Of a stretch of 64,000 bases of DNA, positions 7,614 through 15,328 are shown piece by piece. The stretch is from positions 434,001 through 498,000 of the forward strand of contig NZ_FXTA01000001.1 of assembly GCF_900182645.1 (NCBI RefSeq), read 5' to 3'. The DNA is from Flavobacterium resistens. GTDB lineage: Bacteria > Bacteroidota > Bacteroidia > Flavobacteriales > Flavobacteriaceae. The first letter of the stretch is position 1. Every line of letters begins with the position of its first letter. The position numbers and the translations under genes were made by a program. Below the pieces are notes generated by a model. It saw only the letters and a program-made list of their open reading frames with translations, was not told where the DNA came from and searched no databases.

Positions 7614-8357
7614 TTAAGCAAGCACCATTCCCCCATCCATAATGAAATCAGCGCCGGTGATGAATTTTGCTGCGTCGCTGGTTAAATATGAAACCATTTT
7701 AGCAACATCTTCCGCTTTGCCCATTTCTTTAAGTGGTACTTTTTCGATTACAACATCCATAATACCTTTTACGGTGGTTTCGTCTAAACCGACTTTTTTC
7801 ATTACTTCTGTTTCTGTTGGACCCGGACTAACGGAATTCACTCTTATTTTTCGTGGCGCTAATTCCAACGCAGCCGATTTCATAACCGAATTCAAAGCCG
7901 TTTTGCTTGCCGAATAAACCGAAGATCCCGGCCCCGGCATACTCGCAGTATTCGAAGAAAGAAACACTACCGAAGCCCCTTCTTTTAAAATTGGAATAAA
8001 TTTGCTTAAAGTAAAATAAGCGCCTTTCAAATTGACATTCATAATACTGTCATACAATTCCTCAGAAGTTTGTTCGATAGTTCCCAGGCCCGCAATTCCT
8101 GCATTGATAAAAAGAATATCAACCGCACCGAAATCTGCTTTCACTTTAGCAACCAGATTCTCAATATCTGCAACACTTGACTGGTCTGCCGTAAATGCTA
8201 TTACACCTAATTCCTGCGCTGCTTTTTCAATAGCTTCTTTTCGTCTTCCGGTAATAATAACCTGAGCGCCTTGCTCTTTTAATTGTTTTGCTGCGGCGTA
8301 ACCAATACCGCTGTTTCCGCCTGTGATTACGGCTACTTTATCTTTTAAATTGTCCAT
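7614..8357 (-). CDS. SDR family NAD(P)-dependent oxidoreductase
   Basis: This 247-residue classical short-chain dehydrogenase has the nucleotide-binding motif TGGNSGIG (residues 12-19), NAG at 85-87, a catalytic serine in FLSSN, and the Tyr148/Lys152 pair in YSASK. The C-terminal ADFIMDGGM is typical. TGRRK after the second strand favours NADP(H), which is inference. It reduces or oxidises a carbonyl or alcohol that cannot be named. A -7 box TAACTTTG lies 27 bp upstream (8391-8384). No tandem half-site is present here, so it is probably outside the regulon of the neighbouring operons. Confidence 0.9.
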   Translation of the reverse strand: MDNLKDKVAVITGGNSGIGYAAAKQLKEQGAQVIITGRRKEAIEKAAQELGVIAFTADQSSVADIENLVAKVKADFGAVDILFINAGIAGLGTIEQTSEELYDSIMNVNLKGAYFTLSKFIPILKEGASVVFLSSNTASMPGPGSSVYSASKTALNSVMKSAALELAPRKIRVNSVSPGPTETEVMKKVGLDETTVKGIMDVVIEKVPLKEMGKAEDVAKMVSYLTSDAAKFITGADFIMDGGMVLA

Positions 8358-8383
8358 TATTTTATGTTTTTAAATTAATGGGA

Positions 8384-8391
8384 CAAAGTTA
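8384..8391 (-). promoter_or_regulatory. -7 box of the SDR gene
   Basis: Read on the minus strand the sequence is TAACTTTG, matching TAnnTTTG, 26 bp before the start codon. No clear TTG lies in the -33 zone. Confidence 0.5.
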
Positions 8392-8466
8392 GATTGGAAA
8401 TTAGGTTGGTTTTTTGGTGGTATCATGGAGTATACTTAATCTTTATTTTTTGATCATGAATAAGAA

Positions 8467-8552
8467 GCTGTTTCCTGCTGTCCGCTGTATCTTTTGTGGT
8501 GAACACCACCACAAAAGGATGTCGCTTCCATCAGGGCTAGAGCACTCGTTTT
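8467..8552. repeat. Flavobacterial intergenic hairpin repeat upstream of vgrG
   Basis: The core is a perfect hairpin, CTTTTGTGGTG facing CACCACAAAAG (8491-8518), inside longer arms 'tgctgtccgctgtat' and 'gatgtcgcttccatcagggctag'. Elements of this wording recur in Flavobacterium intergenic regions (recalled, not searched). The remaining gap to 8706 is A/T runs with no gene visible. Confidence 0.55.
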
Positions 8553-8706
8553 TATAAGAAGTTATATTGGGTTATATTTTAAAAAAAAACTTATCCTATC
8601 AAAAATAAAACTTTTTAATACAATATTTCCTATTAAACAAATATACGTTTACTAAATATTTTTTTTTTTAAGTATCCACTTATCTAACCAAAACGCACAT
8701 AAAATT

Positions 8707-10515
8707 ATGGCACATTTCTCTGACCAAGTACATATTACGATTGGAGGTTTTACCCAAAACATTATTTATTATGATTTGAAACTGTCACAAAAAATGGCAG
8801 ATCATCATTATTTTTCATTTGTCTGGAAATATAACGCAAAAGCAGTCATTCCTCCCGCAGAGCAAGATAAGGCAATGAAAAGCTACAATGGAAATGAAGT
8901 TATTTTTACTTTCAAAAGTCTTACAGGAATAAAACTGATGAGCAAAGGCATAATAACCGGACTGACTTCAGTAGACAAGAATGGAAGCCCGGTCGGCCTT
9001 CATGTAAGCGGAACAAGCCACAGCATTGTTATTGACGGCATGCCAAAATCCAGAACCTATCTTGAAAGAGGAATGGATGATATTGTGCTGGATCTTTTGT
9101 CTGAAGGCCCAACTGAGTTTTATCAGAGAGATGCAATCAGGTCGACCTATTTGAAGGAATTCAGCTATATGGCACAATATAACGAATCCAATTTCAATTT
9201 CCTCAAAAGGCTGGCGCAGCGTTATGGTCAATGGTTTTATTTTGACGGAATGCGCATGCAGTTTGGGCAAATCAAAAACACAAAAATAAGACTCATCAAC
9301 GGGGCATCACTCCATGACTTTACCATACAGGCCAATATGAGTGCGCATAAAATTTCGCTGGGCGGTTATGATTATTATAATGCAACCAATATCCGAAATT
9401 CATCAGCCAGAACCACATCAGGAAGCAAAGACGGTTTAGCGTCAAATATTGGATTTAATCAAGGAACCGTTGCTCAGCCTGATTTGACTGTCGGAGCTTA
9501 TACCAATAATGCACAAAACAAAGATGAACTTGAAGAAATGATCGCACTGCAGACAGCAGCAAGCGATGCCAACAGTGTGTATTATAGCGGAATATCTTAT
9601 TTTCCGTTAGGACTTGGACAGATGTTTATGATTATAGACCAAGATACAGAACGCCATCTTGTTTGTATAGAAGCCACACACCACTCTGAAGTACATGGCA
9701 ATTACACTTGTGAATTCAAAGCAATTCCTGCCGATGTATCGGTACCGCATTATACAGATACAAAAGTTTTTGCTAAGGCAGAAACCCAGCCGGCAAAAAT
9801 AAAAGACAACAACGATCCTGAAGGACTTGGGAGAGTAAGAGTTGAATTTTATTGGGGAATGGGAAGTACAAAAAGTCAGTGGATCAGAATGATCCAGCCA
9901 CATACAGGAGCCGGAAAAGGATTTTATTTTATACCTGAAATTGGTGAAGAGGTATTGGTTGGTTTTGAAGGTGGTAATGCTCAGTGTCCTTATGTTATGG
10001 GAGCGCATTATAACGGACAAGCAAAATCAGATTTTTATGACTCCAAAAACAGAATTAAAGGTTGGAAACTTCTTTTTGGTCAGTTATTTAAATTCATAGA
10101 AAAAGTTGGCATCTGGCTTTCAGACCCAAGTGGTAATGAATTGCACATGAATGAAGAAACTAAAAGTACAACCTTGACCGTGCCTGAAACTTTGACGCTT
10201 AACTGCAAAAATTTAATTATTAATGCTTCTGAGAGCATTACTACTACTGCGGGAACGCATATAAACGAAACGGCAACTTTAAACAAGACTTTAAGTATTG
10301 GCGGAATTCTGGACACTAGTGTAGGCTTGGATAAAAGGTTATATGTAGCTGGAGACAGTCATAAACAAATTGATGGTGATTCAAATTCAGAAGTTAAAAA
10401 AGATAGAAATGTAGCTTCTGAAAGTAAAATTATTACTCAAAGCGATTTGGGCCACGAGTTTCATTCTGATAAAGGAATACAAAACAACAGCAGTGAAGCA
10501 ACCAGACAAAATTAG
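8707..10515 (+). CDS. vgrG: Type VI secretion system spike protein VgrG
   Basis: The 602-residue product has the VgrG order: an N-terminal gp27-like region (about 1-350), a gp5 OB-fold region (about 366-440, DNNDPEGLGRVRVEFYWG through EIGEEVLVGFEGGNAQCPYV), then a C-terminal beta-helix-like tail with SGNELHMNEETKSTTLTV. VgrG trimers form the puncturing tip and carry effectors. No sheath, TssJ-M or ClpV genes are nearby, so this is an orphan spike island served by a secretion system elsewhere in the genome, probably the Bacteroidota subtype T6SSiii (inference). The next genes follow at 5 bp and 2 bp, forming an operon with effector and immunity genes. Confidence 0.9.
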   Translation: MAHFSDQVHITIGGFTQNIIYYDLKLSQKMADHHYFSFVWKYNAKAVIPPAEQDKAMKSYNGNEVIFTFKSLTGIKLMSKGIITGLTSVDKNGSPVGLHVSGTSHSIVIDGMPKSRTYLERGMDDIVLDLLSEGPTEFYQRDAIRSTYLKEFSYMAQYNESNFNFLKRLAQRYGQWFYFDGMRMQFGQIKNTKIRLINGASLHDFTIQANMSAHKISLGGYDYYNATNIRNSSARTTSGSKDGLASNIGFNQGTVAQPDLTVGAYTNNAQNKDELEEMIALQTAASDANSVYYSGISYFPLGLGQMFMIIDQDTERHLVCIEATHHSEVHGNYTCEFKAIPADVSVPHYTDTKVFAKAETQPAKIKDNNDPEGLGRVRVEFYWGMGSTKSQWIRMIQPHTGAGKGFYFIPEIGEEVLVGFEGGNAQCPYVMGAHYNGQAKSDFYDSKNRIKGWKLLFGQLFKFIEKVGIWLSDPSGNELHMNEETKSTTLTVPETLTLNCKNLIINASESITTTAGTHINETATLNKTLSIGGILDTSVGLDKRLYVAGDSHKQIDGDSNSEVKKDRNVASESKIITQSDLGHEFHSDKGIQNNSSEATRQN

Positions 10516-10520
10516 TAAAG

Positions 10521-10865
10521 ATGTCAATCAGAACAATTAGCGGTGTAACCATAATGGGAAACAGCATTGAAAATTATAGTTTTCATAATTCGAAAAACAG
10601 TGCCTATTTTTTAATTAGAAAGGACTCTGTCAACTATAGTGATCCCTTCGGCAATTATATGACAAGCTCGTCTTGCCATATCAGAATCAATTTTGAAGCT
10701 TTCAGGTTAGAAAAAATGGGCGATGAAATCAGAAAATCTGATGGCTCTAGAGTTATCATGATGCCTAAAGAACAAATTCAAGAGATTGCCAACAAAACTT
10801 TTTACGCAGATGGCCAGTTTAATGCTATTGACTTTTTAACCTATACCATAACCGAAGAACTATAA
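10521..10865 (+). CDS. Unknown small protein between vgrG and the T6SS effector
   Basis: This 114-residue soluble protein is not recognised. It has no signal peptide and no membrane segment. It begins MSIRTISGVTIMGNSIENYS, is rich in aromatic residues and charged residues, and ends in a probable helix-strand pair (KEQIQEIANKTFYADGQF). It starts 5 bp after vgrG and ends 2 bp before the phospholipase gene, so it is tightly coupled to them. Genes in this position often encode effector adaptors or chaperones loading cargo on VgrG; that role is inferred from position only. Confidence 0.7.
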   Translation: MSIRTISGVTIMGNSIENYSFHNSKNSAYFLIRKDSVNYSDPFGNYMTSSSCHIRINFEAFRLEKMGDEIRKSDGSRVIMMPKEQIQEIANKTFYADGQFNAIDFLTYTITEEL

Positions 10866-10867
10866 TT

Positions 10868-12802
10868 ATGTCAGAATATATTAGAGTAAAAGGAAATATT
10901 ACAGAAAAAACAGGAGGAACTTCCAGAGTTTATGCCAAAGGCGGAATTGAGCATAACTCCAACGGATTTATAGATTATTTTGCTGAAAACTATACTTATG
11001 GCGAACCAGAAAAATATGTGCCCAAACAGCCCGAAAACTCCATAAATGTATACTTGGGAATGTTTTTTGACGGTACAGGAAACAATCGTTTCAATTCTGA
11101 CAGTGTTTATTACTCGAAAATTAGAAATAATACCGACAGGATAGACCCAAAAGATATTCCTGCAAACAAAGAAACAGAAATTACAATAGAAGATAAGGAT
11201 AAAAAAAGTAAAAAAATAAAAGTAAAAATTACAGATCGTGATAGCTACTGGAATCCTTATTCGAATATCGCCAAACTTTTTGATTTATATAAAACTATTA
11301 AAACAAAGGACTATGAAGATAAAAAAAACTATCCCAAATATGGCAAACATGTAATTCTTAAGCAATATGTAGAAGGCATTGGTACAAAACAAGGAAAGCC
11401 AGATGATATTTTGGGCTCAGGCTTAGCCAGAGACACTTGGGGTGTAATAAGTCGGGTAACTGAAGGTGTCGAAAAAGTAGTACAAGATCAATTTAGTGCA
11501 GTACCCAAAGGCAAAAAAATCAATAAAGTTGTAATTGATGTATTTGGCTTTAGCAGAGGAGCTGCTGCGGCAAGGCATTTTTGTAATGAAGTAATGAAAG
11601 AAGCCACATACAGAAATGAAATGATCAATGATCCTTATGATAAATACCCCATCCCTTCTGGAAAAATAATAATTGATAAACATGCCGGAGGGAAATTAGG
11701 ATTCGAGCTTAATGCAAAAGGATATCTGCCTGTTAGAGAAACCTACAAAATAGAAATTCGTTTTTTAGGTCTTTTTGATACCGTAATATCAGATATGGTT
11801 GTAAAAGAAAATATGGGATATAAATTAGGGCTTGGCGCGCCCATTATACCTCTTTTGAGTCTTGCTCCTTTGGCTCAAGAAGCATTGCCAGAAATAAAAA
11901 CTAATATAGGAAGTCTGAAAATAGGCAAAGTTTTTCATATAAAAGCTTCTACAGAATGGAGAAAAAACTTTGCTTTTACCCCTTCAGAACAAGGTTATAC
12001 GCTAGGTATGATTGGTTCTCACTCCGATATTGGCGGCGGATATGCAGAGTTAACCCATTACGAACCTGTACTAAGTTATTTTGATGTGCCACTTGGCAAT
12101 ACAGAAGTCCTCAGCCAAATGCAGAAATTTAAGCAATTTTATACAGAGAGATTTATCTGCAGTAATGAGGAGTTGCAATTTATAAACACCTACGATCACG
12201 TTACTGAAACCAGTATTTCGCCAAATTCTATGGAAACAGGCGTATCCAGTAGAGAGTTAAAAGCACCCAATGATTTTCCTGATGAAGGAAAAACCATCTC
12301 AAAGAACACAATGTATCAAGTATATCAAACCAAAAAATCAGATCATTATGTACTAAAAGATTCTAGATATATTTCAAACAAGTATTCGCTAGTGCCCATG
12401 CAGCTTATGCTGGAAAAGGCAATAGAAAACGATGTGCCTTTTGTAAACAATTATAAAAAAGCAGATCCACCAGTTAAATATCCTTTTGAGTTTGAAATTC
12501 CCGAAACCGAATCATTTGATGCATTGCGAGAGTACTTAGAAATCATGCGAGTAGCTTCAAAAGAAGAAAACAAAGACAAAGATTCAACCTACGAGATAAA
12601 CTATGAGATCTACAAACACATACACCATAACTACGTTCATTTATCAGCACATTACGGCGGTTTAGAAAATGATTTTTTAACAGTGCAAACAGGAGATCAT
12701 CATTTTTTATCAGACTATGTTTTTGTAAATGAGCCAGTTGAACCAATTACAAAAGAAGATAAAGTAATTTATAAAAGAGAAATTTATGTACCAAAAAGTT
12801 AG
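10868..12802 (+). CDS. Tle1-like T6SS phospholipase effector (DUF2235)
   Basis: The 644-residue protein matches DUF2235: the early motif MFFDGTGNN (about 65-73), the lipase elbow GFSRGAAAAR with Ser229, an aspartate at 304 in GLFDTV, and GSHSDIGGGYAE with His385. Together these form the Ser-Asp-His triad of Tle1 phospholipases, which hydrolyse membrane phospholipids in the attacked cell's periplasm. A 60-residue N-terminal extension may contact VgrG or the adaptor. Its 3' end overlaps the following lipoprotein gene by 17 bp, a common effector-immunity arrangement. The bond specificity (A1 or A2) cannot be read from the sequence. Confidence 0.88.
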   Translation: MSEYIRVKGNITEKTGGTSRVYAKGGIEHNSNGFIDYFAENYTYGEPEKYVPKQPENSINVYLGMFFDGTGNNRFNSDSVYYSKIRNNTDRIDPKDIPANKETEITIEDKDKKSKKIKVKITDRDSYWNPYSNIAKLFDLYKTIKTKDYEDKKNYPKYGKHVILKQYVEGIGTKQGKPDDILGSGLARDTWGVISRVTEGVEKVVQDQFSAVPKGKKINKVVIDVFGFSRGAAAARHFCNEVMKEATYRNEMINDPYDKYPIPSGKIIIDKHAGGKLGFELNAKGYLPVRETYKIEIRFLGLFDTVISDMVVKENMGYKLGLGAPIIPLLSLAPLAQEALPEIKTNIGSLKIGKVFHIKASTEWRKNFAFTPSEQGYTLGMIGSHSDIGGGYAELTHYEPVLSYFDVPLGNTEVLSQMQKFKQFYTERFICSNEELQFINTYDHVTETSISPNSMETGVSSRELKAPNDFPDEGKTISKNTMYQVYQTKKSDHYVLKDSRYISNKYSLVPMQLMLEKAIENDVPFVNNYKKADPPVKYPFEFEIPETESFDALREYLEIMRVASKEENKDKDSTYEINYEIYKHIHHNYVHLSAHYGGLENDFLTVQTGDHHFLSDYVFVNEPVEPITKEDKVIYKREIYVPKS

Positions 12803-13955
12803 ATTTTTTTTATACTGCTTTTTAATCATTGGTTTATTTGCAAGCTGTCAGCCCAAAGATACATTTGACTGGAATGCTGGTTTATCCGCACCAAAATATT
12901 ATGGAGCAACTGGACCTTTTGTTGAGTTTTATTATCATGGAAAAAGCATTGCTGGCGCATCTTCTGGCGCAGGAATAGATCAAGGCTGGGGCATTACTAG
13001 TGGTGGTTATGTTGGCGGTGACAAATACAAGCCCGTTCCCGATAGCATTGCGGTAAATTGGATTTGTGCAGTTGATAGATATTATTACGAAGCAGGAATT
13101 AAATTGCCCAGAAATAAAATGCTCGAATTGTTTCAAAAAAAAGTGATAGATTCTTATGGTGTTCAACAAGAATATAGTCTGATTGTAGCAGGAATGGCTC
13201 CTGGCGGAAATGTCACGATATGGATGCAGGGAGGAACTGGCAGTACTGAAATATGCAAATTTAAAGCAAAAAATAAGGGTATATGGAAAGATAAAGATCC
13301 CGACTATAATAAATATATAAAGGAGTATCGAAATTTATCTGACGGATTTAAGGAATCCTTTATTTATTGGAAAATTCATGGTATTCCTTATTCTGTCTGG
13401 GAAAAAGGAGAAAAAGAATATCCATATGATATTGGTTTCACGACTCAAGAAGAAGATAAAAGAGATTATAGTATAGCCATTGCGGGCTACACCAAAGATG
13501 GCAGTATAATATATTCAAATGAAGATCCGATTCCATACATAAAATGGAATGAAAATGTAAAGCTAAATGTTGCAAAAGGTAAAAAACTTCCTGTACAATT
13601 TTGGATGCGATGGCATTCAAGAGATGGTAAGGAATGGTATGAATCACAAATTGTTTTGCCAACTAATTTAGATAAACAACTATTAAAATTTCAAGAAAAA
13701 TACGGCAATAATATATTTCTTACTGTAGGAATGGATAAAGTATCGGAAGATAAATCATACACATTTGGAAGGATATGGATTGAAAATTTTAAAGAAAAAA
13801 TAGAAATAATGAAATTTAGAGCTGCCAAATTCAATTTAGAAAAAAATGATTTTGAAATATCGCAATATTCGCTTCCAAAAGATTTCGTATTTCCTAAATG
13901 GCAAGGCAGAGAGCCTATTGAGTTTCCGGAATTAGATTATTGGCAGGAAAAGTAG
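12786..13955 (+). CDS. DUF2931 lipoprotein, probable immunity protein to the Tle1-like effector
   Basis: A short signal peptide ends in the lipobox LFASC (Cys21), so the 389-residue product is a membrane-anchored lipoprotein facing the periplasm. The mature part begins FDWNAGLSAPKYYG and contains GDKYKPVPDSIAVNW and GMAPGGNVTIWMQGG, wording typical of DUF2931. The family occurs repeatedly behind Tle-type effectors in Bacteroidota (established association, not searched here). Overlapping the effector stop by 17 bp, and located where the phospholipase acts, it is the likely immunity factor. DUF2931 itself has no enzymatic assignment. Confidence 0.82.
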   Translation: MYQKVRFFLYCFLIIGLFASCQPKDTFDWNAGLSAPKYYGATGPFVEFYYHGKSIAGASSGAGIDQGWGITSGGYVGGDKYKPVPDSIAVNWICAVDRYYYEAGIKLPRNKMLELFQKKVIDSYGVQQEYSLIVAGMAPGGNVTIWMQGGTGSTEICKFKAKNKGIWKDKDPDYNKYIKEYRNLSDGFKESFIYWKIHGIPYSVWEKGEKEYPYDIGFTTQEEDKRDYSIAIAGYTKDGSIIYSNEDPIPYIKWNENVKLNVAKGKKLPVQFWMRWHSRDGKEWYESQIVLPTNLDKQLLKFQEKYGNNIFLTVGMDKVSEDKSYTFGRIWIENFKEKIEIMKFRAAKFNLEKNDFEISQYSLPKDFVFPKWQGREPIEFPELDYWQEK

Positions 13956-13964
13956 AGTTATGAG

Positions 13965-14054
13965 AAACACCGCTGGCGCGAGCGTCCCGCCCCTGTCCAC
14001 ATTAATTTCAATCCAACTTTACTTTCACGAGCGAGACGCTCGCGCCAACAGGGG
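13965..14054. repeat. Inverted repeat element GGCGCGAGCGTC/GACGCTCGCGCC
   Basis: Arms GCTGGCGCGAGCGTC (from about 13970) and GACGCTCGCGCCAAC (ending about 14049) are mirror images, with CCCCTGT and ACAGGGG as a second pair. The G+C-rich arms contrast with the surrounding A+T-rich DNA. The right end abuts the broken edge of a response-regulator relic. A shorter related fragment lies at 17881-17900. Confidence 0.65.
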
Positions 14055-14242
14055 TCTTACAGCAAATTCAAAACAATTTAGACTTAAAAGATATCCCCTG
14101 CTTTGTTTATTCAACAAGCATAAAACCGTCATACAAAGAAAAATGCGATAATCTAGGCGTAAAAGCCTTTCTTATAAAATCTTATTCTTTTGAGGCTTTC
14201 TCCGAAATTCCAAAGACTATTTTGAGTATTATTGAAGAATAA
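14051..14242 (+). pseudogene. Relic of a response-regulator receiver domain (C-terminal half)
   Basis: The frame starting at 14051 has no start codon and reads GVLQQIQNNLDLKDIPCFVYSTS, then SYKEKCDNLGVKAFLIKSYSF and ends KTILSIIEE. This matches the second half of a CheY-like receiver: the LKDIP-strand-STS segment holds the conserved Thr/Ser, and FLIKSYSF holds the conserved lysine. The phospho-acceptor aspartate half is missing, cut where the repeat at 13965-14054 ends. It is therefore a non-functional remnant. From 14243 to 14415 only A/T-rich sequence is seen. Confidence 0.7.
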
Positions 14243-14415
14243 AAATGATGAAGCAAGATGTTTCTTTTAGAGAAGGTCTCGTTTTTTTATTTGTTCTCAC
14301 TCAATAATCCAGTATAAATACGCATTGTTTCTTTTTTAATTTTCATTACACTTGTGATATTTTGAAATAAAGTATTTTAAAAAAATGTTTGAAAGAAAAT
14401 CAGTAAAAAAAGAGA

Positions 14416-15315
14416 ATGGATATTGAGAATTCTAGCAATGGATACTGCAATCTAATTTTTATCGGCAAACAAGGTAGCGGTAAAACATTATTAATCAATA
14501 AGATCTTTAAAAAAAAGGATACATTATGGGTTAATAATGGAGTAGATATACTTGTTTCAGATAATTATCACAACGTTAAAACAAACATCAAGGAAATAAA
14601 TTCAATAAGTGATAAAGAATTAAGTTACTTAAAAACTCACCTTGAAGTGAGGACTATTTTTATTCTAATTAGTTCTCAATTCGAAAATGAAAGTTTAGAC
14701 TATGAGAAAAGCACTATTAATTCGATCAATACAGAATTCCCAAGCTCGATAATTTTAGTTTATGTTAATGGGGAAATTGATGAAAATCTTCAAAGTGTTT
14801 TTTTAAAACTACATAAAAACATTCGAGATGTTTTTTTTATCTCGGATTTAAATACTGATGAATTATTAAATTTCAGTGATATCTTAAATAATATAATAAT
14901 TAATTTTTGTACAAACAGATTAAGATCTGTAAAAAAAGAAATTAGTAACAGCATTAAGTTTAAGGACAAATATCTTGATATTGGAAATTCTTATTTAACA
15001 AGCCTTTATGAAGTCCCTGAGTTATTTTCCTGTTACCATTTGGAGACCTTAATTATAAGCAATGAATGGGGAGAATTTATAAATAACAGATGGAGAAAAG
15101 GTCGAAGTGAAAATATTAGAAGAAATTATAATATTGATAGTAGTCATATAAATTTTTATACTAATAGTAAATATAGTAATATTAATAGCAATAACTGTAT
15201 TGGCTTTATTCCCGAGGAAATAAAAAACCTAACTAATTTAAGAAACTTAGTTATGGGTGGTGACTGGCATACAGATAAAAAAAAATGGTTAAGAGGAAGA
15301 ATTATAAATAATTGA
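14416..15315 (+). CDS. N-terminal part of a split Roco-type protein: P-loop domain plus first LRR segment
   Basis: This 299-residue frame begins with a P-loop domain: Walker A GKQGSGKT at residues 17-24, then hydrophobic strands (RTIFILISSQ, SSIILVYVNG) as in small GTPases, without clear later G-boxes. From about residue 200 it turns into leucine-rich-repeat text (LTSLYEVPELFSCYHLETLIISNEW, IGFIPEEIKNLTNLRNLVM). It then stops at 15313-15315 in mid-repeat. The LRR resumes one frame over (IDPLKKLTNLEYLNLS), so a single-base insertion near 15308-15313 probably splits one original gene. Codon use is far more A/T-rich than in neighbouring genes. Confidence 0.72.
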   Translation: MDIENSSNGYCNLIFIGKQGSGKTLLINKIFKKKDTLWVNNGVDILVSDNYHNVKTNIKEINSISDKELSYLKTHLEVRTIFILISSQFENESLDYEKSTINSINTEFPSSIILVYVNGEIDENLQSVFLKLHKNIRDVFFISDLNTDELLNFSDILNNIIINFCTNRLRSVKKEISNSIKFKDKYLDIGNSYLTSLYEVPELFSCYHLETLIISNEWGEFINNRWRKGRSENIRRNYNIDSSHINFYTNSKYSNINSNNCIGFIPEEIKNLTNLRNLVMGGDWHTDKKKWLRGRIINN

Positions 15316-15328
15316 TCCATTAAAAAAA

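Noticed and set aside
8707..13955. A complete type VI secretion system
   Set aside because: Only VgrG and cargo genes are present; no sheath, baseplate, membrane-complex or ClpV genes were seen within 8 kb on either side.
13960..14151. A 63-codon plus-strand frame through the GCGCGAGCG repeat
   Set aside because: It spans the repeat arms and the receiver relic in the wrong frame, so its translation is an artefact of the repeat.
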